64,000 nucleotides of DNA from Epiperipatus broadwayi (lineage: Eukaryota; Onychophora; Udeonychophora; Euonychophora; Peripatidae): the NCBI GenBank assembly GCA_028023455.1, contig JAQFVV010000970.1, forward strand, positions 79,759 to 143,758, given 5' to 3'. The notes beneath the pieces are model-generated. The model saw nothing but the letters and a program-made list of their open reading frames with translations, had not been told where the DNA came from and made no database searches. Positions 34,901 through 47,700 of this stretch are shown here, one piece after another. The position numbers were made by a program, and so were the translations under genes. Position 1 is the stretch's first letter. Every line of letters begins with the position of its first letter.

Positions 34901-37100
34901 AATAAAATATCATTTAAAAATATCCCCAAAATGCAAAGTTAATGTTGGTAGCAATTGTCAGATCTAAAGGAACTGATAAATATTTCAAGTTAAAACAGCT
35001 TTCTGAATCTAAGCATAGCATTATTATTTGTATAGACTTTATATTTTTTGACAATATGCTTACTGTTTACGAGATCATTATTTTTTCTTTATATCCACTC
35101 ATAAATTTAAAGCTTCCAGACTTTATTAAATGTTTATCACATAGTATAGATATAATTTTAGCAGTTTCAGAAGCACAATAATTTATTAATCATTTTTCCT
35201 TTATGATATGTGAATCAACATATTGATTTTAGTGAGTATCTGCAACTTTAGTATATAACTTATCTTTCTTATTTAAATTTTATTTTTATCATATAAATAA
35301 AGCATTCTATGATTTAATTTGCACTTAAAGAAATGCTTAAAATTAATTTTGCACTTTAGGACCATTTTAAATTTAAATGTTCTAATACACAGCAATATGA
35401 TAATGAGTGCAAATGGCTGCTATTGTACTGTATAGGTAAATACATGTGAAATTGTTCATTTACTAGGTAAGTTTATTTCACAACTTTCAATTCATGGCTT
35501 TTTCCTACATAACAAAAAAACTTGCTTATTTGATTCACAATTTCACATGTTCCTTGGTAAGTTGAATAGAAACAGTAAAAAAAATTATTTAATGACATTT
35601 CATAAATTGTTTAGTTCCATTTAGAACATTATTTTAGTTCTGAATTGAAAATTTTGCTGAATTGTATAGATAGCCCATCAACACTTGTGAAAAGGCTTCA
35701 TATTATTTTAGTTTATTTAAAGTTATCAATAAAAATTGCAACCATAGTATTGGAATTTCAATTTGAATAGTGCTGTCCTAAAAGCAAATCAACCATATAT
35801 TTATTTTTCTCTTCTTAACCATTTCCATATTTTTCATTTAGAAACTAATCATCAGGACAAAGGAGATGCTACATAGAATCTGGAAGAGCTACCTCATTTA
35901 AAATCAGGGTCATAACCTTTTTTTACTCTAATATGTCTTGATTGAAGAAAGTATTTCTTTTTCTATTCTAATCTTCATTTGAGAATCACTAACTTTGTTG
36001 GCAATTAGTAAGCAAGATCCACTTAAACTAATATTATGATTAAAAGTGATAGATATTTCAAAAGATTATGCCCAGCTATTCTTATAAGATTAGTAGAAAA
36101 AACAATGTGTTCCTTAATGAGAAATTTGATGAAGAATTTTATATATATAAAACATTATTTGTTCTAAATCATTTGAGTTTATGTGATACCAGTTTAAAAG
36201 TCAGATAGAATATTTAAATTGTTCAGCCATGGATCCACATGTGAATTGAAGTAAAATAAAAATTGCTTAAGCAAATTAAAAACATTAGAGTGCGAGATGG
36301 CAATCTTTTTCTGCAGTTTTGTCAAAATTGAATTTGTAACTCTTAAGTTGTGGAACAAATATTTAATTTGAATAATTTTAAAAAACTATTAAATGGAATA
36401 ATTATAAAGAAAAAATGTGTTTAATGGGAAATGTTTTGGTGCTTATTTGATATTTTTCTTATTCATACTTAATGGGGTTCAATATTATCTTCACTGCAAT
36501 CATTTATTTACTAGGTTAGTTCTTTCTAGAGATTTAATCACATTCATTAAAGAAAATAGTTGTATACTGAAGCAGTCGGATCTGAGTTCGATCCTAGCTT
36601 CATGTTAGTTACCCTAATACTAACCTTAAATTTCCGATGCAATGGGGCTTTATACGTTCAATCCACGCTAATTTCCATAATGAATAATTTATTTCAAATG
36701 TGTATTAAAATCAATTAGTTTCAGTTTAAAATTGAGCAATTCTCTTAATAAATTCATGATAAAATATTCATGAATTTATATATATTACAATTGCGTGGAT
36801 TGTGCGTATATATTTGTAAATATTTAAATATATATAATTTTCGAAAGTTTCATTGCGTCGGGAATACTTGTTTCTTTTTACTTTTAAATAATCTGTAAAG
36901 TTTTGCGATTAAAAGCTACATTCCTTCCATGGGCTTTCAAATTCTCAAAAAAACAACAGTAAAGTTTTATTAATTAAAAAAAGATAAGAATTCAATTTTT
37001 GATTAAAATCATTTCAGACTTTAAGAATTCATTTTCTAATTAGGAAAGGAATTCACAAATTAGTTTGAAAGCTTATCGAAGGAATGTTTTGGAAAACAAC
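28926..37100. other. Long AT-rich spacer, no gene recognised
   Basis: Eight kilobases without a convincing exon, tRNA or intact element. There is a T run at 32869-32883. Small frames at 34561-34791 and 34942-35181 have no recognisable domain. On the - strand, 35500-36150 contains LQFLLITLNKLK.YEAFSQV, faintly like the NTS....GYSPF block of retroelement integrases, too weak to call. At 36574-36594, GAGTTCGATCCTAGC resembles a tRNA B box without a matching A box. Confidence 0.55.
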
Positions 37101-37652
37101 TAATTATAACAAAAAGACAGATTGATAATAAAATGAGCGCTAGCCGGAGGCATCAGGAAACAGTAGATATATAGCCCTGAAAAGTAAAGAAGGGGCTAGT
37201 GAGTTTTTGATTGTAGAGTAGTGCAGTGAACTCTGTGCATATTAATTTGTTTTTCATCATGATAGAGGCTAGAAAATCAGGGTCGGCTGCGGTTCCTAAA
37301 GTCTCGAGGAATCTTCACTGGAGCTGCTGAACCGTTTTCCGGATCGATAATTCTGCTAAAATAATGAAAGCTACTAAAATACTACTCCAGTAGTTAACCA
37401 ATGATGCCTACGTTTTCAACAACTTGGAGGTGTAACTTAAGGACCAGCGGAAGGGGTAATATGAACGTTAAACTTTCTGGCCAGTTCGAACTTTATTTTA
37501 TACTCCTCCTATTTAAGAGCTCTTTATTATTTAATGTAAATCTTTATAAAATGCTAATATAAATTTATATTGTAATTCTTTCAATCTCTAGTCTTTAAAC
37601 TTTTTCTTTTCTTACCTGGCGGTTCGTTTAATATATATATGTTGGTGTGCTT
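37101..37652. other. Less AT-rich unidentified stretch left of the TIR element
   Basis: Composition is more balanced at about 37135-37480 (GCGCTAGCCGGAGGCATCAG, GGTCGGCTGCGGTTCCTAAA). A + strand frame from ATG at 37260 reads MIEARKSGSAAVPKVSRNLH before a stop. It may be a repeat or a decayed transposase N-terminus; I cannot identify it. Confidence 0.35.
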
Positions 37653-38334
37653 TATTAATGTCGTATTTAAAAATTATATGCCAATAATCTTTCGACTCGA
37701 TGAGCCCTTTGATTCCATTTGCCTCACGCAAATAATATAACATTAATTTCCAATAGTAATTCTCGCCCATTAGAACTAAATTGATAAGTTCTATTAATCA
37801 TCGAGTCGAAAGAAAATATTACATGTTTATTATTTGATAATTGGCAAATAATAAACTATTAGCTTCATTTTTCACCTATGTCCCCAGCTACTAAGTTACA
37901 ATTGTTTATATACTCACAAAATGTTATAATATTGATTTCTTGTTCTACTAATATATATTTATTCGAATATAACCTTAAATGTTTTTATTGCCAAAAAGGG
38001 TCGATAAAGGGTTAAATGTATTTTAATTCCATTTTTGTTATTTTAAATGATATTCAGGAAGGGCCAATTAAGGCTAATTAAGTAGTTATAAAGTTTTCAA
38101 AATAGTTCGATAAAGCCGTTTGACTTTAATTAATTGGTCAAGTCATCACAGAGCTCTACATGGGTTTTATTTTTCAACGATGACTATCAAGTCTCATCAT
38201 CAAATGTTGTGACGTAGCCATCTTCCGCTCCGTTAGGCTGGTCGGTGTCATATTTTGCATTTAAATTCTCGAGGAAGAAATACTTCCTTTCCGTTCCATT
38301 AGTCAAAGGGCGTAAGACTTGCCAAATGCAAGCC
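37653..38334 (+). repeat. Left terminal inverted repeat
   Basis: Starts TATTAATGTCGTATTTAAAA and ends GACTTGCCAAATGCAAGCC. Inside, CTTTCGACTCGATGA (37697-37711) and TCATCGAGTCGAAAG (37799-37813) form a further inverted pair about 90 bases apart, giving a sub-hairpin within the repeat. Confidence 0.9.
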
Positions 38335-38594
38335 GCCATAGGACTTCGACCATCGACTAGCAATCATCTTTCAATTTTACTCACTGCCTTGTAATTCGTC
38401 AGTACCATTGCGTCCTTGTTTCAGTAAAACCCGCTCGTGCGTAATTCGTGATATGTTTAAATAAAGTCGAACCACCAGTATATTTCGTTTAAATCAGTTC
38501 TCAATCAGTTAAATGCTTGAAGTTTTGCTCTTCAGGATATTTCATGTAAATCCTCTAATAAATCCTTTCGTTCTAACCTTTATGCCCTAATTCG

Positions 38595-38800
38595 TTGGGG
38601 CTAGCATAGTCCAGTTGGTAATACGGTTGGTATGTAAGCCAAATTATAATCTTTTAAATAGAGTCTAATGCATATATTTTTGACAAATTATTAAAATTTC
38701 CTGGTTTCTAGTCTTTAAAATTTAAAGTAATACGTGGTTGGCCCCACTTATGTTTGTTTAGTTTCATTTAGTGGGTCATGCAGGGTTCTAGTCTCCCACC
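38595..38800 (+). other. tRNA-Thr-like 5' half with A-box, and a B-box-like hairpin
   Basis: TAGCATAGTCCAGTTGG (38602-38618) resembles a tRNA D-arm/A box. It is followed at the right distance by an anticodon-arm-like TTGGTATGTAAGCCAA, whose loop contains TGT, as in tRNA-Thr(TGT). No T arm follows directly. About 160 bases later, GGGTTCTAGTCTCCC (38783-38797) resembles a B box inside a GTGGG...CCCAC hairpin. It looks like a tRNA-derived SINE head or tRNA relic inside the element core. Confidence 0.35.
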
Positions 38801-39549
38801 TGACTAGTTCTGGGCTACACGGTCGATTTCGCTATCTGAGGTTAAGTTGGGTTTGAATTCAGTTTTGGTTAAGCTGAGTTGGAATTCGATTAGACATTGG
38901 GGGTGTGGTTTTCGACCGGTACAGGTTAGTTTTTGGCTGCCCAATCGTTGGCTCGACTTAATAAACCCCCCTGCCCTGTAGATAGAATTATCGTTTGGTT
39001 ACTCAGATCTCAATAAATTAAATGTTTAAAGTGATATGCTTGTAGAATGTTTATATATGTGAAAAAGTTATGCGATTTATAATGCATAACTGAAATGATT
39101 TAATAAATTAAAATATTATTTTCTAATTCTTTCTTATAAAAATGTTTTCAAGATTATTTTTTTTAAATGTTCGTTCAGTAAAAGATTCGTTAGTTAAAAT
39201 AATTATTCATATGTATAGATATTAATTATTCGTGTACTATATCAGTATATATATATTATACGTTTGTTTATACGCGTTCATGACAGTAAGAAAATTATCG
39301 TTAGCGAAGTAGCAAGAGCAGATCAAAGCATAGGGGTAAAATAAATGAAATATTTTGTCTGTGTCAAAATTAATTTTGTTCATTTCAGCTGTTATAATAT
39401 AAAATATCTAATATGATATCATATAAAAGTCTTAATTTCAAAGTATTGCTTGCTAGCATATATATTAAATGTTCCTCCATTTTTAGACCAAAGAGGCGAA
39501 GCCTTCAAACGGGAATTATCTGTCAAGCGTCCGATGAAGTGTGACTTAC
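38801..39549. other. Core of the TIR element, unidentified
   Basis: A less AT-rich part (38800-38960: GGGCTACACGGTCGATTTCG, TTTTCGACCGGTACAGGTTA) is followed by AT-rich sequence. No coding frame or RNA gene is recognised. Confidence 0.4.
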
Positions 39550-39659
39550 CTTTAATGACAATAATTTCTAGAGTAACCTCAAAGCAGGTGAAGCCCTTTG
39601 TGTACACCAACAGCCAGATGCAGTTGGCAAAATGCTTAAATGGTTTGCACGCTTTCATG
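39550..39659 (-). CDS. Exon-like reading frame in the core of the TIR element
   Basis: On the - strand a 110-base block lies between an AG acceptor (CTTGCTAG, 39660-39667 in complement) and a consensus donor GTAAGT (39549-39544 in complement). It encodes 36 residues, KACKPFKHFANCIWLLVYTK then GFTCFEVTLEIIVIK, with balanced composition unlike the flanks. The pyrimidine tract before the acceptor is poor. The frame is not recognised, though the mixed hydrophobic and cysteine pattern looks like protein rather than low-complexity translation. It may be a host exon captured by the element, a real gene exon, or chance. An overlapping + strand frame (39450-39734) is the competing reading. Confidence 0.35.
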
Positions 39660-39868
39660 CTAGCAAGATTTAGAATAATATCTCCAATAAAAGTTCTTGT
39701 AATATTAATTTTGACATTTTTTTTTTGGTGTTAAAGCCTCGTGCTTGGTAAAAATGAAGTAGTGAACTCCTATATTTAAACTCAGGTCATGAACGCGTTA
39801 GCTGTTATTAAATAATATTACTCATCATCAATTCAATTGTTTTATCAAAAGTTAAGTCAATCATATGT

Positions 39869-40565
39869 GGCTTGCATTTGGCAAGTCTTACGCCCTTTGA
39901 CTAATGGAACGGAAAGGAAGTATTTTCTTCCTCGAGAAATTTAAATGCGAAAATATGATCCGACAGTAACGGAGCGGAAGATGGCCCTACGTCAGCAACA
40001 TTTGTGATGATGCTTGATAGTCATCGTTGAAAAATAAAACCCATGTAGAATGCTCTACGTGATGACTTGACCAATTAATTAAAGTCAAACGAGCTTTATC
40101 GAACTATTTGGAAAACATTTATAAACTATCTTAATTATGCCTTAATATTCGTGCCCTTCCTGAATATCAATTTAAAATAACAAAAATGGAATTAAAATAC
40201 ATTTAACCCTTTATCGACCCTTTTTGGCAATAAAAACATTTAAGGTTATATTCGAATAAATATATATTAGTAGAACAAGAAATCAATATTATAACATTTT
40301 GTGAGTATATAAACAATTGTAACTTAGTAGCTGGGGACATAGGTGAAAAATGAAGCTAATAGTTTATTATTTGCCAATTATCAAATAATAAACATGTAAT
40401 ATTTTCTTTCGACTCGATGATTAATAGAACTTTCAAATTTAGTTCTAATGGGCGAGAATTACTATTGGAAATTAATGTTATATTATTTGCGTGAGGCAAA
40501 TGGAATCAAAGGGCTCATCGAGTCGAAAGATTATTGGCATATAATTTTTAAATACGACATTAATA
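39869..40565 (-). repeat. Right terminal inverted repeat
   Basis: Complement of the left repeat, starting at GGCTTGCATTTGGC and ending GGCATATAATTTTTAAATAC then GACATTAATA. The sub-hairpin arms CTTTCGACTCGATGA and TCATCGAGTCGAAAG are both conserved. Confidence 0.9.
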
Positions 40566-40669
40566 TGTATTGATTCAAACTTTATTAAAAGTGCATTTGC
40601 TTACTTTCATTTAGTTAACTATGTTTAAAAAAATCCATTCTTGTTAAGCAATATTTTTACTTCTGTTCA

Positions 40670-43010
40670 TTAAATAGCAATAAAGTTATGTTACTAGCAA
40701 TATACCGACCACCAGATAATGATAATAAAATATTTATAGATGAATTAAAATCATGGTTAAAATGTTTTAGACTAACTAACAATGAAATAATACTAATAGG
40801 TGATATAAACATTGATTTATGTAAAAATTCTAAAACTGTTAAAGATTAGATAGATGCATTAACTACTTTTGGAGTACTTTGTCATGTTAAAACATACATG
40901 AGAAGAAATTTTAATGAATAATATAGTTTCTTCATGTATTGATCATATTAATATAAACTCAATGAAAAATAATATTTTCACTGCTGTTATTAAAGAAAAG
41001 ATTGCTGTTTGTTATTTTACATTTATATATATTCCAAACAAAATATAACATAATGGAATATCCAAAATAAAGAGAAATAAATTGATATATAATAATAAAC
41101 TAATTAGAAAACTTTTACAAGAAACTGACCGGAATGAAATCAAAAAAATTAATGGCATTAATACTATGTATGAGAAGTTTGTAGAAATTTTCAAAGATGT
41201 ATACAATAAATCACAAGAAATAATTGTGATTTAAAAAAATTAATTCTTCCATATTTGTTGGATAAATAAAAAAAAATATTGAAATTATTACAAGAAAAAA
41301 CAACAACTTATGGAAAGAATGTAAACAAAATCATGATTTATTTCTTAAATATAAGGCATTAAGAAAGAGCATAGCAGAAAAACATTTGTTTTATAATAAA
41401 TTTTTTAATGGCAATAGGGTTGACATAAAAAAAACTTGGAGAAAAATAAATGAAATATTATTAAGGACATTATGTTCTATAAATGATGAAGATTTAAAAA
41501 AATATTTTCATATAAATGATAATTTTATTCTAGCATATACTTTTAATAATATATTTGTAGAAAGAATTAACAATCTAAAAATGATAATAGTAATATTTCG
41601 AAAATGTATCATAGTAAACCTCATTCAATACTTATGCCAAATTTAAATGAAAATTTATATAAAATAAAAGAATGTAGACATAAAAAAATAATATATTCTA
41701 TCGGATGTTATAATTTATATGATTAATAAAATAATAGAAAGTAATAAGTTTCCTAAATTATTAAAAACATCTATAGTAAGATAAGTCTGGTATTAAAAAT
41801 AATTTAATAACAATAGACCTATATTCATTCTTCATTCAATTGCTAAAATAATAAAAAAAATATATTTATAAAATAATTTAAAATTTTTAACTAAAAATAT
41901 TTTTTTAAAATAACCAATATGGATCTCTAGAAGGCAGAAATATATTATTAGAAATTTTACAGATGGAATTAATAGTGCATTAAATGATAAAAAAAATATG
42001 TAACTGTAAATTTTTTAAATTTTTATAAGGCTTTTGATATTATTGATCATAAGCAATTGATTCACAGTTATAAAAGTAGAGAGTTAAAGAAAATTGCTGT
42101 TTTTTAAATATTATTTAAATGATAAATATGTTATATCAAATATATTGAATAATGAGCAAAAAAAATTATATGAGATTCTTCAAGGTTCTATACTTAGCAC
42201 ATTATTTCTGATTTTCATAATTGATCTAGGTAATATTAATATTGAAGGATCAATATGCAAATGATACTGTTATTATGCAATTAAAGAAAGTCTGAACAAA
42301 ATTTGTTTTTGGTGCGTCAAGAGAGGAATTTATATAAATGGAAAAAAAAAAGTATGTTAATATACTCTCCTCACATGAAAAATATAAAATATTTATATAG
42401 ATTTGCATTCACATGAGTGTTTATATGACAATAATGTAATAATAATGTGTATAAAAATAGAACAAGTAAAATATATTAAATATCTTGGAATGATGATAAA
42501 TGAAAAATGTCTTACAAACATCATATAAACATACTAATTAATAAATTTAGATATTTTATAACAATGTTCATGTTTTTCATTCAAATATTCTTATTGTTTT
42601 ATATAAATCTTTATTGAGGTATGGAATAATGTTTTATGGTTTTGCAAGCTTTTCTAATAATAGATTAGCATTACTGTAAAGAATAATAATTTATCTAATA
42701 GAAGAAGAGTATATCAATAAAGGAAAAAGTGTATACAAAAGTAATATTTTATTATTCAACCAACTTTTAGATTACATAATTATAAAGAAAAAAAATTTTG
42801 ATAGTACTTTCAAGAAATCTTATATAAAACAATATGAAATGTGTCTAAGGAAAACAGATATATACATAGTTACAAAATATTGTAATAAATATGAAACTAG
42901 AGTAAGAAATCATTATGTTCCTAAATTATTTAATAATGTACCTATTGAGTTAAGAAGATTGCAACATTATGGGGGGGGGGGACCTTAAAAAATATAGCGG
43001 AGAAAAAGAT
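40670..43010 (+). pseudogene. Degenerate CR1/Jockey-group LINE, ORF2
   Basis: A decayed ORF on the + strand. Blocks in order: VMLLAIYRPPDNDNKIFIDE and EIILIGDINIDL (endonuclease; the YRPP and GDFN blocks, 40687-40820), a linker with WKECK and KALRKSIAEKH (41310-41390), ORF 41386-41646, NNNRPIFILHSIAKI (NYRPIS block, about 41808-41850), FYKAFDIIDHKQLIH (motif A, about 42022-42065), EILQGSILSTLFLIFIIDL (PQGSILGPLLF block, about 42172-42230), and a C-terminal YETRVRNHYVPKLFNNVPIE (42890-42955), which fits the usual N.LP terminal block. Many stops and shifts make it dead. It ends near a G run at 42971-42980. This family is different from the CR1-like copies at 2.1 and 23.3 kb. Confidence 0.8.
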
Positions 43011-44339
43011 GAAAAATTAGTATATAGAAAAAAATATGAGTATCTAATGTTATATAATCAATATTTTTATTATATAATTAATATATTATTAAACTAATTT
43101 ATTGTTGCTGTTTTATTAGCATATTTTATATTATGTTTAAAATTTCATGTAAATATCTAAAATGTTATAAAAAAATTTCTTCTACATAAAAATGCAATTT
43201 TAGTAGGAAAAGAATGACATTTGTGTAAATATATTTTAACTTGTATTTAAATGAATGAACACAATGAATGTATTATTATTATTATTATCATTTTAAAAAA
43301 AATACAACTTAAAAAAATCAATATTTTCACAATTTTTACGTTTAAACAAAACTATTTGGGAACTAACTCTATTAGTTCCATTTTTAACTCTATTAGTTCC
43401 ATTTTTAAATTACCAATATCCAAACAATTGAACAATCTCAACTTCAAATTTTTACATTCAATTTTATGATGAGTTAATATATTAGAATTGTTAAAATAAC
43501 TACCTCACATAAATATGTACAGATTTATTTCTTCAATAATTAACAAATAATTTTATTTAGTACTTTCCTTGGTATCAATATAATTTACAGAATTTTCTGA
43601 AATTTTTGAAAATGCTTTGAGAGAAAACATGAAAAATATTTCATTGTTTTATATTCAACCGTTTATAAACATATTGGGTTTTGCTGGGAATATTTTTATA
43701 TTTTCATACGATGCATAAAAAGATTTTCTATTAATTGAAAATGGGTTCCTTAATTATTCTTAAAGGATCACAATAGAACTAATTCCTAATGTTCATTTCA
43801 CATAGTTATGACATTGCAGTTGTTATAATCATGTAATTATTTCTATGATAAATGAATGTAGATGGACTGTTGATCAAAATTTATTAGTCAGCACATTCAC
43901 TTTATGGAATTTGCACACTAGGTTTAAAATTAAAATAATGCTATGGTTTTCCTTCTTGGTGGCTGAAAGTTCTTAACTATTGATATTAAGTTGTTTTTTT
44001 TTAAGGCTAGCTGAAGATGTGTGTATGAATGTGTTTATATATACATATTGGCAATTATCCTAGATAAAATTCACAGCCCTTATTTCCTAAAGGTTGTTAA
44101 GTTGTCACCCAAGACAATAATTAGCAACCAAAGGCAAAAAGTATTAAGAATCCCTATTATGGACTTAGACTATCATTCAATGACTTTTTATTTCAGTACC
44201 TTTAGAAGAATATATGAATTGTAAAAAGAACTAATATTAAACAGGACACTGCCAGATTTTGTGAAGTTAAAAAAAAATGTGAAGAGATAATTGATTTGAA
44301 AAGTGGGCATATATTTTACTATAAAAGCCCAAATATCAC
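43011..44339. other. AT-rich spacer, no gene recognised
   Basis: Contains a TAT/ATT microsatellite near 43270-43290 and a 23-bp tandem (AACTCTATTAGTTCCATTTTT at 43362-43406). The frame at 44021-44224 is not recognised. Confidence 0.55.
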
Positions 44340-44760
44340 AAATAGTGAGTGCAATTTATTATAAATAAAACATGAAATTAGCAATACAATTATGAAGATT
44401 GGTTATATATCAAATAGAATAACAAGTTTAATTATTCAAGTTAATGTTTGTGCTCCAACACATTATTCTGATGAAGAGATAAAGGATTTTTGTTTATATA
44501 TATATAATGCTTTTAATCAGATCAGTAAACATTTAAAACTTGTCACCAAAAGATTTTAATGCTAAAATTTGAAAGTTTATGTTCATGAATTTGAATATGG
44601 AAGCAGCAATAAAAGAGTATACAGATTTTAAATTTTGCAGGAAAACTATGCTATGAATTCATTTTTTGGAAAAAAAATGCTATGCAGGATGAATATGGAA
44701 GCATTTAAATGATGATAGAGTTCAATTATATTTTGACTAATGGAAAATAAATATTTTAAA
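44340..44760 (+). pseudogene. RTE endonuclease fragment
   Basis: The + strand reads HEISNTIMKIGYISNRITSL, then IIQVNVCAPTHYSDEEIKDF, matching the ISDR...L.I..IQVYAPTS..SDEE...FY region of RTE endonucleases. After a shift there is FNAKI-like sequence near 44556-44575 (the GDFNAKIG block, eroded), RVYRF.ILQENYAMN (FC..N.L..NT block) and SSIIF.TNGK (IDYIL block). Only the endonuclease half is visible, and the 5' boundary may lie nearer 44020. Confidence 0.7.
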
Positions 44761-47700
44761 ACTGCATGTTTTAAAATAAATTATGCCTCCCCTCCCCCAA
44801 CAATAACAAAATAAATAATAAAATATGATTTATTATTTATTTAGATAAAAAGATTATTTCCCTAGGCTTAGTTAGAAAGACAAAAAAAAAAGGAAATCCA
44901 TAGACACTTTACTTCAAATTTTAGTATTGTTCAGAGTTGATTTTAAATAATATATTCTTGCTATTTTAATTACTTATAAATATGATTAAATATTGTTCCG
45001 GTCGAAAATGTATGTCCATCCAACAAGATTTAGAATCTAAGCAAAAGTACCCCGAATCCAATCATGCCCGAAATACACAGTTCAGGACCAATCATGAATT
45101 GTAACCTATTTGCCCCTTCTCCAAATCTATAACACTATGGACAACACCTACGGTGATACTACATAAATTCATTACTTCCGGGTCCAGTGCTACATCATTT
45201 TGCATGAGAACTCAGCTGATGATGAGAGATTGAGTGAACCCAAAATATAAGTTTAAAACATACATAAATAGATTAATGAGATTCGAACTACTGGATTAAG
45301 TTTAAAAGCACAAATATTTATTTTGACCAAAATTCAAGATTTTATATATGTATAATCAATGGCATGCAGTTTAAACTATTATTTTGGTTACAAATCTTTG
45401 ACAATCTTTATACAATTATTTTATTTTAATAGATATCAATTTAGTATGGTGGTTACAATACTGAACGTATATTTAAAATAGGCTTTATTCAATGTTACAA
45501 AAATAGATTTATCTGGGTGATTGGTAGACGTTTATGCATTAAAACACATATAAAGATATGACAATAATAGAGTTTCACTGTTTGGATGACTTTAATGGGA
45601 TGCCCTTGGCATTGGATACATAACTTTATTTTCATTTATAGAATTTATTTATAACAATTAAAATAAGGATACATTTTGATCAGTCAGTGGACTAAAAACA
45701 TTTATTTTACATTTTCGACATTTAACGATAGAATATTGCGAAACTCTATAAATACAGGAATGGCTTATTTCAATAAAGGGGAGGACAGCTTCACGAGAGG
45801 TTGGATCTAAAACTCCAATGAAAAATATTTAAAGAGAAAAACATTTCATTATCACATATCATTACGATTTATTTTGTCAAACAGGCTAAAAGAAAAATGA
45901 ACTATAAGAAATTGTGGTGCTAGCATAATAGCCGAATATTTGCGGATCCATTTTTTGAGGTGCTTTATCATATTACAGAAGAAAACAGTCTAGCTGACTT
46001 GCCACCCCACATTTTGTGGAATCAGTTGACAAAAGATCCTTGGACAGAGTTGCAATGGCCCGAACTTTGCCGGAATTATCCCATGCATTGCTCTCATTAT
46101 GCGAGTATATATAGATATGGTTCAGGGACATTCATCGCCTTGTTTACAACCTGAAACGATGAGATGACTCGGGTGTTCCGATGCACTTCTCTAGATAAAG
46201 CTTAATAATATGAAGAGTGGCCTATACTAACAATGCTTTTATAAGAATATGAAATCATTCAGTTTAAATATTAACATAAAGCCTTAAATAGTTTAACAAA
46301 TATACATATGTTAAAATAATGACCCATGTGAGATAAAGTCATTTATTAAAAGTTAATGCTATAATTAATGAAGTGTGCATTGCTCCCCCTTCTTGAATCA
46401 CTATTTTGTTTAACATATAAAAAAAAACTAAAATTCATGCACTTAAAAGTGCGAATAACAAAATAGATTTGTCGGCAGCTTTTTGGCGATGATGATTAAT
46501 AAAGAAATTAACAAAATTAACAGACACCAATATCCACCCCAGATTGAAAAGTATTTATACATTTTGTATAAACTTATGATCAAATATTTTTTTAAAAAGC
46601 ATATATTTATTTAAAATACAAACTCAATCTTATGAGCTATTTAGAAATAACTAACAAGAACTCATTAATCTCCCCCCCCCCTTCTATTCCACAGCGGGAT
46701 ATAGAAGAAGTTCATAAGACTAGGTTTGATTAGCATTTACAAATAAAATTAAATGAAAAATATAAAAATATCATTAAAATTAAATTATAACCACACTAAA
46801 TTATAAGGATAGGAAGAAGCATGAGTTGGATGAAATGTTTTATAAGATTAGATTAGGTTATTGAGAATCGATACTAAGGAAATAATTAGTTTAACATGCT
46901 CCGCCAATTCATGAGTTAAAAAGAGGTTTAACATAAAGAAAACATTAATTTTATAGAGTAACAAGTTAGAATTAGGTAATACGATAATGTCTTTGGGCTG
47001 GTTATGTCAGGATTCTATGGAATACTGACGAATCTTCTGTGGCAGGCAGCATTCTTTGACAGCATGGGCACTCTTGAGAGGTAGGAACTACATCTCTGCA
47101 CAGTGAAGAGTGGAGCTGAAGATGGAGGGGAAGGCAGCTGAGGCTCCTCAAAAATTAAACAGATGTGGAGTCGACTAGCGACTATTGACCCAACTCTGAC
47201 ACAATAGATTTTTGGCCCTATTTATACAAACTTTGAGTTATTCAAAGAATGTTTTTAATTAAACTTCTTAACTCTTAATTAATCTTTAATTTACAGAAAT
47301 AATTTCTGTATTGTTATTGGAGATGCAATTAGAAGATAACTGTCCAAAAATAAATTCAAATCAATTTCCAGATTGGAAATAGATTTGATAAAAATGTTAA
47401 CAGCTAACTAAATCAATTAGCTTTGTTTTAAATTTTACTTTAATTTAAAAATTCCTTTTTAATCATGAAACAAAGTAATGTTCCCACCCCTTTAATTATT
47501 CTCGGATAGTCAGCGATTGCATTTTCCATCTTGAATTTTTATGTAGTTTTATAACGAAAAATAATTACAAAATAAATAAGATATAATCAAAGAAAAAAAA
47601 TACAAAATTATTTACAATATTTGCGTTTTTATATATATAAAAGCTCCATTAATATACGTATATATCTGAGTCGCATCTAGTGACATTAATATCAAAATAA

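Larger units (their letters stand above)
37653..40565. mobile_element. 2.9 kb element with long terminal inverted repeats
   Basis: The two ends, 37653-38334 and 39869-40565, are reverse complements over almost 700 bases with few differences. The outermost bases are TATTAATGTCGTATTTAAAA and the complement. TTAA sits at both borders (TTAA|TGTCG ... CGACA|TTAA), which could be a 4-bp target duplication or part of the repeat. The core (38335-39868) is single-copy here and not palindromic. No transposase frame is recognised, so it is probably a non-autonomous foldback-type DNA transposon. Confidence 0.8.

Noticed and set aside
35500-36150. Possible integrase relic on the - strand
   Set aside because: Only one short block is suggestive; no neighbouring pol block appears in order.
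36574-36594. tRNA B-box-like GAGTTCGATCCTAGC
   Set aside because: No A box or cloverleaf arms at the right distance, so it is not called as an RNA gene.
45210-45245. CTGATGATGAGAGATTGAGT as a hammerhead box
   Set aside because: CTGATGA is present, but no stem II with GAAA follows.
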